Notes under the pieces: model-generated | The model's database searches: none | Seen by the model: only the letters and a program-made list of their open reading frames with translations | Told to the model about the DNA's origin: nothing | Made by a program: the position numbers and the translations under genes | Source of the DNA: Lachancea kluyveri NRRL Y-12651 | Lineage: Eukaryota > Ascomycota > Saccharomycetes > Saccharomycetales > Saccharomycetaceae | Assembly: GCA_000149225.2 (NCBI GenBank) | Contig: CM000693.1 | Span: 62,001 to 126,000, forward strand | DNA: 64,000 nt | Direction: 5' to 3' | Shown: in pieces, positions 47,967 through 57,966 of the stretch | Layout of the letters: the number at the start of each line of letters is the position of its first letter | Position numbering within the stretch: position 1 is the stretch's first letter

Positions 47967-48207
47967 AAAATGCAGTATCTTATGTCTTTATTTCTCTTTA
48001 CACATTATATATTTTCACCTTCTATTTTTCTGAAATAGTCTTGCTATTACTATTTGAAAAGACGTTCTCATTATAAGTATCCATATGTTTATCACATGGT
48101 ACGTACACTGGGATTCCGTTGTGCGGATAAGTGGCTTCACTGATATGTCGTTTTTCCTGTTTTACCAGCTACATCACTTCTGGGAGACTGAGAGGAGACG
48201 GATACTG

Positions 48208-48825
48208 ATGAGTACCAATACAAGTAGTACGCAACCCGTTAATACAACTTCTGGCGTGACTGCCAAATCACTGAAATTGTTTAGCGAGGACGTTTGGAAA
48301 AACAAAACCGCCAAGATTAATGCAGAACTTTTTACTCTCACGTACGGTTCAATAGTTTCCCAATTATGTACCGACTATCAACGCAACTTTGAGAAGGTCA
48401 ATAACCAACTGTTCGCAATGGGATACAACATTGGCATCAGACTTATTGAGGATTTTTTGGCGCGTACAGCGCTACCACGTTGTGACACTTTAGTAAGAAC
48501 TAGCGAAGTTATCAGTAAATGCGCATTCAAAATCTTTTTGAACATTACACCGCATGTGACAAATTGGTCCAATAACAAAGACAGCTTTTCATTAATATTG
48601 GATGAAAATCCACTATCTGACTTTGTAGAACTGCCCATGGATGCAATGAAGGAGCTTTGGTATTCCAATATTTTATGTGGTGTTTTGAAAGGTGCCCTAG
48701 AGATGGTCCAGCTGGATTGTGATATTTGGTTTGTTAGCGATGTGTTAAGAGGTGACCCTCACACAGAGTTAAAGGTTAGGCTGAATAAGATACTAAAGGA
48801 CGAGATACCTGCTGGTGAAGACTAG
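48208..48825 (+). CDS. BET3: TRAPP subunit Bet3
   Basis: Core subunit of TRAPP complexes, the Ypt1 exchange factor that tethers ER-derived vesicles at the Golgi. The ATG at 48208 gives 205 residues, with MSTNTSST preceding the conserved SLKLFSEDVWKNKTAKINAE. GYNIGIRLIEDFLARTALPR, SEVISKCAFKIFL (Cys of the acylated hydrophobic channel) and FVELPMDAMKELWYSNILCG are diagnostic. The frame extends 41 codons upstream to an ATG at 48085, but that part is not conserved. It converges on GPT2/SCT1 with about 125 bp between stops. Confidence 0.95.
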   Translation: MSTNTSSTQPVNTTSGVTAKSLKLFSEDVWKNKTAKINAELFTLTYGSIVSQLCTDYQRNFEKVNNQLFAMGYNIGIRLIEDFLARTALPRCDTLVRTSEVISKCAFKIFLNITPHVTNWSNNKDSFSLILDENPLSDFVELPMDAMKELWYSNILCGVLKGALEMVQLDCDIWFVSDVLRGDPHTELKVRLNKILKDEIPAGED

Positions 48826-48949
48826 TGGTGTGTAGATCGAACAGGATGACCCCATATTTAGAATAATAAACAAAAAAATATACAGAAAAAAAAAACAGAG
48901 TAACGAAATAAAACGAATTGTTTGTACTGAAGGTAGTCTACGGTTGATT

Positions 48950-51058
48950 TTAGTCTTCCTTCTCCTGCCAGTTTTTCCTCACCAACTCGGAAATTTTAGA
49001 TGACTTGGCTGTGGAGTCCCCAATATCGATAGTATCCTCGTCTTCATCTTTACCTTGAAGACCCTCACCTAAAATTGGAATATCGGACAGAGAACCCCTA
49101 GAATTAACTTTTGATAGGGCATTGGATAATTGGGAAGCCATGGAATGTACTGAAGAGGAACGGCTACGGGAGGTAGTCCAAGGTTTATCTTGCTCCGCTT
49201 GATAGGTTTCGATTTGTTTCGAAGCAAAATTACCGAAATCGGGGAAAACTGTAGGACCTAAATCGTTACAAACCGTGGTAACTTCGAGGCTTAGCTGTTG
49301 TCGTAGCTGTTGCAACAGTTGTAACTTCCGTTCCGGATAGACCAAGGACACAAATAGAGGTGGTAGAGATTTGAAAATATCCATGCCTATTTCACCTGTC
49401 TTGAAGCTTGCATAAGTTGCAGCGACTAACAGGATGTAGTAATAGACGAACAACACCAAGCGAGAAAGGTATTTGGTTTGAGGATACCAGACAAATGGCA
49501 TAACGTTCGAGTGGCGGCTTGTCAAAAAAACCAAAAATACGGAATAAGTAACGTATAACGATGGTGCCATGACCAATGCAACGACCAGTTTCCAAGTTGC
49601 TAAAAGGTCGACACCTTTCAACTTGACCAATGATTTCTTCAAGCCCTCTTCGGCCTTTTTCTTGGCGTAATAATGGCATGTGATAAAAATCGGAGTGAAC
49701 AGGATCGTGCCTGGTAGGGTTAATATCACAAAGAAACTGAGTTGAGCCAACCTAGAGATAAGAGTTATCAACGAGTTCAAAGTTTCGCCATTGGGTTTCA
49801 ATTTCATAACTTGATGGTCTTTTAAACCTAAAGAATACAACTGAGCGTTATAGTGCTGAACTGCCGACTTCAAGTGGACGATTCTTGGGTCATCTTTGTA
49901 CTGCGAGTAGCCAGCCAACAGTCGTCTATTCATCTCAACGACGAGGGGCAACGGTAGCCTGCCATCGTTTTCTTTGGTAACAACTGGTTGATACAGCCTC
50001 CGGGCAGCTTGAATAGTCATGAGGGTGTCGTAATCTGTAGAATTAATGGTAACGGCGTACAGCGACTGTGTGATTTTATCCAGTAGGGTCGAAACTGCCT
50101 CTCTTGGAGACTCTTTGTACTGTTGTCCCATGGCACCGTCCACAACTATTGGTTCACCAAACTCCAGGACTGCTCTTGATCTAAACTTGTTTCTGTGGAA
50201 ATAGTGCAGTCCACAAGGAACAACGGAGATTTTCATATTAGGGTCTGCAGCAGCAGCTCCCAAAGCCATGATGGCAACACCTGCTTTGATAGGCAACAGG
50301 GAAGGCCTGTCGTGGGACCCACCTTCTGGAAAGATACCTACACAGCCCTTGGTGTGCAAATGGTTGAAAACATTTTGAAAGACTTCAGTGTTGTCGATCC
50401 TGTGCGCATACTTGAAGCAAGTACCTTTTGCCAGCAATTCCTGAATCTTGGGCGTGTCCTTGAACGGTTTTTCCAGCAAAAGCGTTTCATCATCCACAAT
50501 TTCACGAATCTGTGCGTTACCTAAATAGTTGGGTAACCCAACCAGAGCCTTAGCTGTGAACCTTCTAGTAAACTCCGGGGCAACTGTTTCGTCGGAGACG
50601 ACACGACCCTTTAACAAGCATGGATTATTTATTGGATCAGGTAGATATATTTGGATTCTAGAGTCAACAGGTTTCAAGTTGTCCTGAGCACGGGCAACAG
50701 GGATACCACCAGTCCATTTGCCGAATAAGGAGATGAATTTTTTCTTGAAACTTGATTCTGCGGTGACAAAGCAGGGCTGTCTAGATCTGTTGTCGCCAAG
50801 CTTCCGTACTTGAGACATTACAAGAGATGGATCCACAAACTGGTTTGCATGCGGAGCACACACTAGGATAGTTGGCGTGCCCGTTGGAGGAACGTTAAAG
50901 CTACCTCGAACCTTGATCTCACGGAAGAAAATTGTAAAGACCACGTCGAAAAGGAAGACAGCTATATCGTATAGCCATGTACGTAGTGTGTAGGAATACC
51001 CGTTGTAGGGATTCCCGTAGCTGACACTATGAGGGACATGAGCAGCAGGCGAGGTCAT
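48950..51058 (-). CDS. GPT2: Glycerol-3-phosphate acyltransferase (Gpt2/Sct1)
   Basis: ER enzyme making lysophosphatidic acid, the first step of glycerolipid synthesis (also acts on DHAP). The ATG at 51058 gives 702 residues; the 39 bp before it are in frame but lack an ATG. Acyltransferase motifs: VCAPHANQFVDPSLV (block I), GKWTGGIPVARAQDN (block II) and GIFPEGGSHDRPSLLPIKAG (block III). Several hydrophobic segments sit before and after the catalytic region (IAVFLFDVVFTIFF; LSFFVILTLPGTILFTPIFI; LFVYYYILLVAATYA). The C-terminus is serine-rich and probably phosphorylated. S. cerevisiae has GPT2 and SCT1; synteny with BET3 supports GPT2. Confidence 0.93.
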   Translation of the reverse strand: MTSPAAHVPHSVSYGNPYNGYSYTLRTWLYDIAVFLFDVVFTIFFREIKVRGSFNVPPTGTPTILVCAPHANQFVDPSLVMSQVRKLGDNRSRQPCFVTAESSFKKKFISLFGKWTGGIPVARAQDNLKPVDSRIQIYLPDPINNPCLLKGRVVSDETVAPEFTRRFTAKALVGLPNYLGNAQIREIVDDETLLLEKPFKDTPKIQELLAKGTCFKYAHRIDNTEVFQNVFNHLHTKGCVGIFPEGGSHDRPSLLPIKAGVAIMALGAAAADPNMKISVVPCGLHYFHRNKFRSRAVLEFGEPIVVDGAMGQQYKESPREAVSTLLDKITQSLYAVTINSTDYDTLMTIQAARRLYQPVVTKENDGRLPLPLVVEMNRRLLAGYSQYKDDPRIVHLKSAVQHYNAQLYSLGLKDHQVMKLKPNGETLNSLITLISRLAQLSFFVILTLPGTILFTPIFITCHYYAKKKAEEGLKKSLVKLKGVDLLATWKLVVALVMAPSLYVTYSVFLVFLTSRHSNVMPFVWYPQTKYLSRLVLFVYYYILLVAATYASFKTGEIGMDIFKSLPPLFVSLVYPERKLQLLQQLRQQLSLEVTTVCNDLGPTVFPDFGNFASKQIETYQAEQDKPWTTSRSRSSSVHSMASQLSNALSKVNSRGSLSDIPILGEGLQGKDEDEDTIDIGDSTAKSSKISELVRKNWQEKED

Positions 51059-51527
51059 TTGAGGTTTGACTGATTTCTTTTCGAAATGTGTCACCAAAAT
51101 TCTAAGAAGAAAGGAAAAAAAATTACTGGGGAAAAAGGGAGTACTATATGATGTTCACTTGTTCAAGAATAAGTTTTGAAGTTTGCTCGTTCCGAGCCCT
51201 TCACCTGTCACGTGACTCTCATCCATGTGTACGGGTGTTGAGCGCACAATGCTCAAGGACCTAAAAGCCGAAGATGGGGACAGGACGCCGGACGCACCGG
51301 ACGCACCGGACGCACCGGCCCAAAATCGTATGTAATTGCGGACGAAAAAGCATATCCGTCCAGGGTGATCATTGTTCAAATATAGCTTCCGGTCCGATGA
51401 TGGTTGAACTCGCAAGGTAGCTGAGCAATTTATATAAGGACCCTCCGAGATCACCATGAACCTACAATACACATTTATAAAAGTACAGAAAATCTACTGA
51501 TATAAGCACGAGTATAAGCAAGTCTTC
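51059..51527. promoter_or_regulatory. GPT2-RSB1 divergent promoter
   Basis: 469 bp. A palindromic E-box GTCACGTGAC lies at 51207-51216. A 9-bp tandem repeat (51288-51314) puts CGG triplets at 9-bp spacing, as a zinc-cluster factor might read. No good PDRE (TCCGCGGA) was seen, although RSB1 is a Pdr1/Pdr3 target in S. cerevisiae. Confidence 0.5.
51288..51314 (+). repeat. Tandem 9-bp repeat in RSB1 promoter
   Basis: Three exact copies of CCGGACGCA, followed by a partial CCGGCC to 51320 and preceded by GGACG. It is GC-rich against an AT-rich background. Confidence 0.9.
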
Positions 51528-52604
51528 ATGTCTCTTATTATCGAACTTCTGACACAAATTAAAGCCGATGAAAGCACCGGCGACAGCCATACTTTCTATT
51601 CGGGTATGGTCCCAAATTATCGTTTCAACGTGACAATGGCTGTGATATTTGGTTTGTTGTTGCTCTTCCAATTCGTTGTGGGTCTATACACGCGGCAGTA
51701 TTGGTTCTTCGCCGCATTTACCTGTGCGTGTATTTTGGAGATGCTGGGGTATATCGGTAGGGCGCTGTCACACAAGGATCTAACCGTAGAAGACTATTTC
51801 TTGCTACAGTTCATCTGTCTGACCATTGCACCGGTTTTCACCATGGGCGGGATTTATTACCAACTGGCCAAACTTATTGAGATATACGGCCACAAATTTG
51901 CCTTACTGCCTACGCCGATGATGTACTCTTACATCTTCATTATCTGCGATATTGTTTCCCTGGTAATTCAAGCCATTGGTGGTGGTGCTGCTGGTTCTGC
52001 AGTCACTGAAAATAAGAGCACTGCCACAGGTACCCATATCTTTGTTGCGGGCCTGGCTTTCCAAGTGGCATCTATGTCTGTTTTCTTGGTATTGTGGTTC
52101 CATTTGCTGTACAAGATCTACATATCGACTAGAAAAAAGCATGCCAATGTCACCAAGTTTAGTTGGTCTCTCCTCAAAATACCTCAATGCGAATTGGACT
52201 ACCAGTACAGACAGAGCTTTTCTGACTTACGTCTCAACCCTCAGCGCTGGACTTTCCACTATTTTAGTTTAGGTTTGACAGCTTCTGTTATTTTTGTTTA
52301 CATCCGTTGCATTTACAGAGTTATCGAGCTAGCTGAAGGGTGGTCTGGATATCTAATTACCCATGAATGGTATTTTATCATTCTAGATGCCCTGATGATG
52401 TCTTTGGCCACCTTAATCTTGAGTTTTTTCCATCCCGGTTTCTCCTTCAGGGGAAGATATGTTAAAATTCCAATTACTAAGGCGGGTAAAGAAAAAGAGG
52501 CAGACTGTATTGACAGCGCTTCATCTTCTGAGGATCCTCTTACAGAAGATTCTGAGGGCAAGAACGAACAGAACCAGCAGCAGCAGCAAAATTTGAACGC
52601 TTAA
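51528..52604 (+). CDS. RSB1: Rsb1-like lipid translocase/transporter, RTA1 family
   Basis: Plasma-membrane seven-helix protein of the RTA1 family; S. cerevisiae Rsb1 releases sphingoid long-chain bases from the inner leaflet. It has 358 residues. Hydrophobic helices alternate through the first 310 residues (VTMAVIFGLLLLFQFVVGLY; CTCACILEMLGYIGRALS with the family's EMLGYIGR; LTIAPVFTMGGIYYQLAKLI; FIICDIVSLVIQAIGGG, the conserved DIVSLVIQAxGGG). Then comes YRVIELAEGWSGYLITHEWY. The hydrophilic tail is Ser/Glu/Gln-rich and ends in a glutamine run. RTA1-family paralogues are hard to separate; position beside RAT1 supports RSB1. Confidence 0.88.
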   Translation: MSLIIELLTQIKADESTGDSHTFYSGMVPNYRFNVTMAVIFGLLLLFQFVVGLYTRQYWFFAAFTCACILEMLGYIGRALSHKDLTVEDYFLLQFICLTIAPVFTMGGIYYQLAKLIEIYGHKFALLPTPMMYSYIFIICDIVSLVIQAIGGGAAGSAVTENKSTATGTHIFVAGLAFQVASMSVFLVLWFHLLYKIYISTRKKHANVTKFSWSLLKIPQCELDYQYRQSFSDLRLNPQRWTFHYFSLGLTASVIFVYIRCIYRVIELAEGWSGYLITHEWYFIILDALMMSLATLILSFFHPGFSFRGRYVKIPITKAGKEKEADCIDSASSSEDPLTEDSEGKNEQNQQQQQNLNA

Positions 52605-52622
52605 ATTCATGTGGTAGGCCAG

Positions 52623-53795
52623 TCAGCCGTGTAGAATACCTAGGGGACACCACTCTAGGAGTAGCTGCTTGGGCAACTGTAATGATCTGTTGTTGTATAT
52701 GCGCTCACTTTCCTCCAAATCCATCCATTTCTGGGCAAATTCGTGTAACCCTTCGAACTGTGCCACCTTGGTACCATCATTAACGCTGTTATATAGTTGT
52801 TTTATTTGTGTAAAATCCGGGATAAATGTAACATGTTTATCATATTCCAAGTTATTCTCCGCTGAAAAGATGTCAAACGGTAGATTCACTTTGCTCACGT
52901 GACCATTTGATTCCCTGTTCCATACCCGGTGTAATCTGTTCAACATACCGTGATTATACCTTTGAGGTAAATCTAAAGCAAACAACCTGTGTTCAGGTAC
53001 ACAATGTTTGAGTACGTGGAAAAGCTGCACCATTCTAGTTGGGATGTACGTCTCTTGACCTACTGGAAATTTTAACTCTAGGGATTCGGAACAGGTATTA
53101 CAAGTCAATTCACACCAGTAATCCATAGAATCGAAACGCTTTGCTGGGTTCGATCCCAGATCAATGTAACACTGTTCTATGCTCCCATTATATTCATTTC
53201 GTAGCACGACATCTTGTGACAGATATCTTATTACATCGTTCAACATCAAAACGTAGACAGGATCTTCAATAAAAAAACTGGTTTCCGTAGATAACGTGCC
53301 TTGTGGTATCAACTGCATCTTTTCTGGGAGGTTTAGGTTACTGACTTCGGTACTGCCATAGAGTGATACCAAGTAGTAGTTCACTCGATTATAAATATCT
53401 TGAGGGAACACCTTGCGGAAGTAATCTAAGACCAGCTTTCCAACGCTGATGGATTGTTGCAGATCTGTGTAAACTTGGACGATGTTCAAATCATAATAGG
53501 GGAAGAAATTAAGCTTGTAGTCTACAAGCAGCCACCGTGACAAGCAGTGGGATAGCAAGGGTTGGTATAGCTGTAAGCTTGTTGCCAAGTGTGAATTAAC
53601 CCTATTCTTTGGAGTAAAGAAGCCTTCATTGCTTCGTTGTGATCGTTTAGATGTTTCCGTGTTGATAAGCTCCATATAGTCTCGCAGCGATGTTGTTATT
53701 GCTTGCTCCGATATACCGCGTGATAGAAGTTCTGGAGTTTCAACAAGCGGTAGTGTATGCTTAAGCCTGACAAAACATCTTGTGGTTCTATGCAT
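52623..53795 (-). CDS. Probable mitochondrial NDUFAF7/MidA-like protein
   Basis: Probable member of the MidA/NDUFAF7 family, close to S. cerevisiae YKL162C; I recognise it from overall pattern, not from a search. The ATG at 53795 gives 390 residues with a presequence-like start (MHRTTRCFVRLKHTLPLVE, Arg-rich, no acid until residue 19). The layout follows NDUFAF7: SEQAITTSLRDYMELINTE, then GFFTPKNRVNSHLATSLQLY, then a segment where the SAM-binding GPGxG motif should be but reads DLNIVQVYTDLQQS. The motif is missing, so methyltransferase activity is doubtful. YWCELTCNTCSESLELKF has a CxxC. The stop lies 18 bp from that of RSB1. Confidence 0.6.
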   Translation of the reverse strand: MHRTTRCFVRLKHTLPLVETPELLSRGISEQAITTSLRDYMELINTETSKRSQRSNEGFFTPKNRVNSHLATSLQLYQPLLSHCLSRWLLVDYKLNFFPYYDLNIVQVYTDLQQSISVGKLVLDYFRKVFPQDIYNRVNYYLVSLYGSTEVSNLNLPEKMQLIPQGTLSTETSFFIEDPVYVLMLNDVIRYLSQDVVLRNEYNGSIEQCYIDLGSNPAKRFDSMDYWCELTCNTCSESLELKFPVGQETYIPTRMVQLFHVLKHCVPEHRLFALDLPQRYNHGMLNRLHRVWNRESNGHVSKVNLPFDIFSAENNLEYDKHVTFIPDFTQIKQLYNSVNDGTKVAQFEGLHEFAQKWMDLEESERIYNNRSLQLPKQLLLEWCPLGILHG

Positions 53796-54695
53796 AGTTT
53801 TAGCTTTTCTATTGGTTACTGTATGGCCTATGCATGGATGTCGAGCCTGTTTTACCAAAAAAAAACGCTCTTGTTTGGCCTTGCCTTCTTAAATATCAAA
53901 GCAGCTGGTTAGCGTTGCTGCCAAATTGGGAATGAGGTGTACGATAATGGAGATCTCAGCAACAGTGTTCTCTTTTATTTCAAGGGGAGTCCTTATATTT
54001 TCCCTGTCACCGCGAAAGATTCAAAACAAGAAAATGCTGAAAATTAAACAAATAAGAAAATAACCGATGCTTGTACATAGGAAAAAGTTCTAAATTGGCT
54101 TAAACTATTGTAGGAGGGAGTAGGGGAGCGGAATAATCCTTTATGCTTGTTTGGTACTTACTAAAATACATTTTTTATTTTTTCTTTGGTTGATTACTGT
54201 AATTAATATTAGAAAGACAAGATGTGATTCCTGAACGAAATAAAAAATAAAAAAAATGAAAAAGATATTAAATTTATAGCTCATGAGCCAAACATTTTTA
54301 GTACTTGCCCATTTAAACAGTCTTTTAAGACTTCTGTAAAACTGAAGGGTTCCTAGTTCTTTCCCAACTTAAGGACTTCTATTGATTTCTTGCCCAAAAA
54401 TCAGGAAATGAACGTAATTGCAACGACTATTAGAGTAGCACAAAAAAGAATAAGATGGTATAGGCCAAGAGAATAGTAGTGCAGAATTTGAAACTACATA
54501 AAGATGCGCTGGTATGATCTTTACCTTTTCACTTTTGGCTTGTCTGGTAGTATGATGTTCACGTGACAGCAATGTCTAGTAGGCCTGGAAAATTTTCCTT
54601 ACGTCGACGTCTCATCTGACCCGCTGAATATCAATCATTTACAGTTCTACAGCAGAGAAAGAAAGAGGGAGAGAAGTACACAAGAAGAAAAAAAA
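53796..54695. promoter_or_regulatory. Divergent region upstream of RAT1
   Basis: 900 bp, AT-rich, with no credible ORF. A Cbf1-type E-box CACGTGAC lies at 54560-54567. GGAAAATTTTCC at 54588-54599 resembles an RRPE, and CTCATC (reverse GATGAG) follows about 10 bp later; together they suggest ribosome-biogenesis-type control of RAT1. Confidence 0.4.
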
Positions 54696-57548
54696 ATGGG
54701 TGTTCCTTCATTCTTTAGATGGTTATCGAGGAAGTATCCAAAGATCATTTCTCCCGTTCTTGAAGACACTCCGCAAATAGTTGACGGAGTAGCACTTCCG
54801 ATCGATTATTCTGCTCCTAACCCTAATGGGGAATTGGACAATTTGTATTTGGATATGAACGGTATCGTTCATCCGTGTTCTCACCCAGAAAACAAGCCGC
54901 CTCCAGAAACTGAAGATGAAATGCTTCTCGCAGTGTTCGAGTATACAAACCGTGTGTTGAACATGGCCAGACCACGCAAAGTGCTGATGATTGCTGTCGA
55001 TGGTGTCGCACCTCGTGCAAAAATGAATCAACAGAGAGCTCGTAGATTCAGAAGTGCAAGAGACGCAGAAATACAGAATGAAGAACGTGAGCGCGTGCTT
55101 CAGGAACGTGAAGACTTTGGAGAGATCATTGATGACAGCGTGAGAAACAAAAAAACATGGGATAGTAACGCTATCACTCCGGGGACGCCATTTATGGATA
55201 AATTAGCTTCCGCTTTGCGCTATTGGACTAGTTTTAAGCTGGCCACTGACCCCGGCTGGAAAGGTTTGCAAGTCATCATCAGTGACGCTACCGTGCCAGG
55301 TGAAGGTGAACATAAAATTATGAACTTCATCAGAAGCCAGAGGTCTGATCCTCAATATAACCCCAACACCACTCACTGTATCTACGGTTTGGATGCTGAT
55401 TTGATTTTCTTGGGGCTTGCTACACATGAACCTCATTTCAAAATCTTGAGAGAAGACGTGTTTGCCCAAGACAACCGTCGGAAACCTAATTTTAAAGATC
55501 AGTTGAATATGTCCGAAGAAGAAAAACAAATTCTCATGAAACAAGATTCTGAAAAGCCTTTTCTTTGGTTACATATTAGTGTATTGAGAGAGTATTTATC
55601 CGTTGAACTATCAGTACCTCGTTTATCATTTCCATTTGACATAGAAAGAGCTGTCGACGATTGGGTCTTTATGTGTTTTTTCTGTGGTAATGACTTCTTG
55701 CCTCACTTGCCGAGCTTGGATGTCAGAGAAAACAGTATCGATATTTTGGTTGAAATTTGGAAAGCTGTATTACCTCGTTTAAAGGACTATATGACCTGTG
55801 ATGGTGAATTGAATTTGGAATCTGTCGAACTTCTATTACAACAATTAGGCGCACGTGAACCTGAGGTGTTTAAGAGCAGACACGTTCAAGAAGTTCGTAA
55901 GCAAGAAGCATTGAAAAGGCGGAAATTGATGAAAAACAACAATAACGTTACAAAAGGGAAAACCGACAGGAACTTTACCGTGCCACTAGAGAATATGCCC
56001 TTGTTTGATGTAGATGGAAATTCTGCAAAAGGATCTCTAAATTTATCTAATAGCGACTTTGTTAAACTGAGAAAGGAAATGAATTTAGCCAACGAAGGTG
56101 ATAAGAAATCGGCTGCAGCATTAAAATCTAAAAGTGAAGAAAATACTAGAGGCACCAGTATAGAATTCTCGAAAGAAGAACTGAATAATGCTATAGAGGT
56201 TGCCAATAAGGACAATTTTAGCGCTGCCGCAATAATGAAACAAAAATTATTAGCCAAGAAACAGGAACAAGAACAAGAAGGGCCTGGAAAACAAAATGGT
56301 GCAGAGAGCGTGGGCAACAAAGAGAAAGAGGAAGACGCTGGAAATTCTTTAAAACGTAACCGCTCAGATACAGAAACTCCCGAAGATAACGAGGGCAATG
56401 GGGGCGAAGAGGAGTCAACCGAAAACACTCCAATAATTAATACGCCTTCCATCAAGAGCGGTGTCATGGATACTGATGAAATGGTGAGACTATATGAGCC
56501 TGGCTATCATGACCGTTATTACCAGGCCAAATTCCGTGTCTCTGCAAGCGAAATAGAACCATTAAGAAAGGCTTTAGTTCGTAGCTATGTGGAAGGTATT
56601 TCATGGGTCTTACTGTATTATTACCAGGGCTGTGCATCGTGGAACTGGTATTATCCCTATCACTATGCACCATTTGCTTCTGATTTCTTTGATATCAAAG
56701 ACTTTAAAATTGAATTTGATCTAGGAGAACCATTTTTGCCATACGAGCAACTAATGAGTGTCTTACCAGCTGCCTCAGGTCACAACCTGCCCCCAATTTT
56801 CCGCCCACTGATGAGTTCACCTGATTCTGAAATCTTCGATTTTTACCCAGAGGAGTTTCCAATCGACATGAACGGTAAAAAAATGTCCTGGCAGGGCATT
56901 GCCTTGTTACCGTTTATTGACGAGAAAAGGTTATTGAAAGTAGTACGTGATCAGTACAAAAATTTAACCGACGATGAGAAGAGACGCAATGTTCGTAAAA
57001 AAGAAGTGTTGTTAATTAGCAACAAAAACGCTAATTATGAAAAATTTTCCAACAAATTATATGGAGAGCATCCCGTCGAGGTTGTGAAATTTCAGCATTT
57101 CAAAAGTGGCCTGTCTGGCGAGGCTTTTCCTGATGTAGAAGGTTTCAAACTGAACAGCAAACTAACATGTCCCGTGGGTGGAGGCGGATTACCAGATCTG
57201 AGTACAAATTTGTTCTTGAAAGTGACATACAAAATGCCCTCGCTACCTGGGAAAAATAAGTCATTAATCTTAAATGGTTTTGTTCCATCGCAACCAATGC
57301 TGAATAACCAAGATCGTGAATCCATCATGTACAGGTACAACCAACGGTGGAATGGCTTTAGTATGAAGAACAACTATGTTCCGGTTGGACCATACGGTAC
57401 AACGCAGTACAAACCACGTATCAGTGGCTACAAAGCGTTTCTGTTTCATCAGCAATTGCATGAACGCCCACCGCAGGTCCAGTACAGCAGGTATAACAAC
57501 AATAGCGGTCCCCGTCCAATGCAGTCTTACAAAAGGGGGCCGTTCTGA
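54696..57548 (+). CDS. RAT1: Nuclear 5'-3' exoribonuclease Rat1 (Xrn2)
   Basis: Nuclear 5'-3' RNA exonuclease acting in Pol II torpedo termination, rRNA and snoRNA 5'-end trimming and decay of uncapped RNA, with Rai1 as partner. It has 950 residues (1006 in S. cerevisiae). It starts MGVPSFFRWLSRKYPKI. Catalytic acidic residues lie in LDMNGIVHPCSHP, AVDGVAPRAKMNQQRARRFR, SDATVPGEGEHKIMNFI, YGLDADLIFL and FCGNDFLPHLP, the XRN CR1 block. CR2 contains GISWVLLYYYQGCASWNWYY and YHYAPFASDF. An acidic, Asn-rich linker (about 410-590) separates them. The C-terminus is basic with KRGPF. The start context is AAAAAAATGG. Confidence 0.96.
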   Translation: MGVPSFFRWLSRKYPKIISPVLEDTPQIVDGVALPIDYSAPNPNGELDNLYLDMNGIVHPCSHPENKPPPETEDEMLLAVFEYTNRVLNMARPRKVLMIAVDGVAPRAKMNQQRARRFRSARDAEIQNEERERVLQEREDFGEIIDDSVRNKKTWDSNAITPGTPFMDKLASALRYWTSFKLATDPGWKGLQVIISDATVPGEGEHKIMNFIRSQRSDPQYNPNTTHCIYGLDADLIFLGLATHEPHFKILREDVFAQDNRRKPNFKDQLNMSEEEKQILMKQDSEKPFLWLHISVLREYLSVELSVPRLSFPFDIERAVDDWVFMCFFCGNDFLPHLPSLDVRENSIDILVEIWKAVLPRLKDYMTCDGELNLESVELLLQQLGAREPEVFKSRHVQEVRKQEALKRRKLMKNNNNVTKGKTDRNFTVPLENMPLFDVDGNSAKGSLNLSNSDFVKLRKEMNLANEGDKKSAAALKSKSEENTRGTSIEFSKEELNNAIEVANKDNFSAAAIMKQKLLAKKQEQEQEGPGKQNGAESVGNKEKEEDAGNSLKRNRSDTETPEDNEGNGGEEESTENTPIINTPSIKSGVMDTDEMVRLYEPGYHDRYYQAKFRVSASEIEPLRKALVRSYVEGISWVLLYYYQGCASWNWYYPYHYAPFASDFFDIKDFKIEFDLGEPFLPYEQLMSVLPAASGHNLPPIFRPLMSSPDSEIFDFYPEEFPIDMNGKKMSWQGIALLPFIDEKRLLKVVRDQYKNLTDDEKRRNVRKKEVLLISNKNANYEKFSNKLYGEHPVEVVKFQHFKSGLSGEAFPDVEGFKLNSKLTCPVGGGGLPDLSTNLFLKVTYKMPSLPGKNKSLILNGFVPSQPMLNNQDRESIMYRYNQRWNGFSMKNNYVPVGPYGTTQYKPRISGYKAFLFHQQLHERPPQVQYSRYNNNSGPRPMQSYKRGPF

Positions 57549-57966
57549 GCTATTCCATCATGGAGTATGTTTGTAAATTAGACTAAATAGAAAAACAACT
57601 TTTCAAACCACCATATAGTAAACGTATGTTTTTTTTGGACTATCGTTGTTTTTACTCTCTCTCTCCCCTCCCCCCGTGTCCCCATTCGATAGCCGTCTAA
57701 ATCTACATTTCCTTGTACAGGTATCCGTGGGCCTATGCGATTAGAAGTCAATCCTACCAAGGCTTCGCGATAAGTGCTCAACTTTCTCAATGAGCGATAG
57801 AAATATACGTAGTTATTATACAATGGAACAATGCAGTTACTCTGGTAACAACAAACTTGGTTGCCCATTTTACAGAAATAAAACATGGCCAATGTAACCG
57901 TCGTTTCTGGCAACCAAAAACTGGTTTATGAGAAGCAACACAGTCTTTTGAATAACACATTTTCCG
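57549..57966. other. RAT1 3' flank
   Basis: About 420 bp after RAT1 with a pyrimidine tract (57653-57675, mostly CT and C). I see no gene; the minus-strand frame at 57578-57913 shows no family features. Confidence 0.4.

Noticed and set aside
53146-53162. GGGTTCGATCCC, resembling a tRNA T arm
   Set aside because: It falls inside the coding sequence of the NDUFAF7-like gene and the surroundings do not fold as a tRNA.
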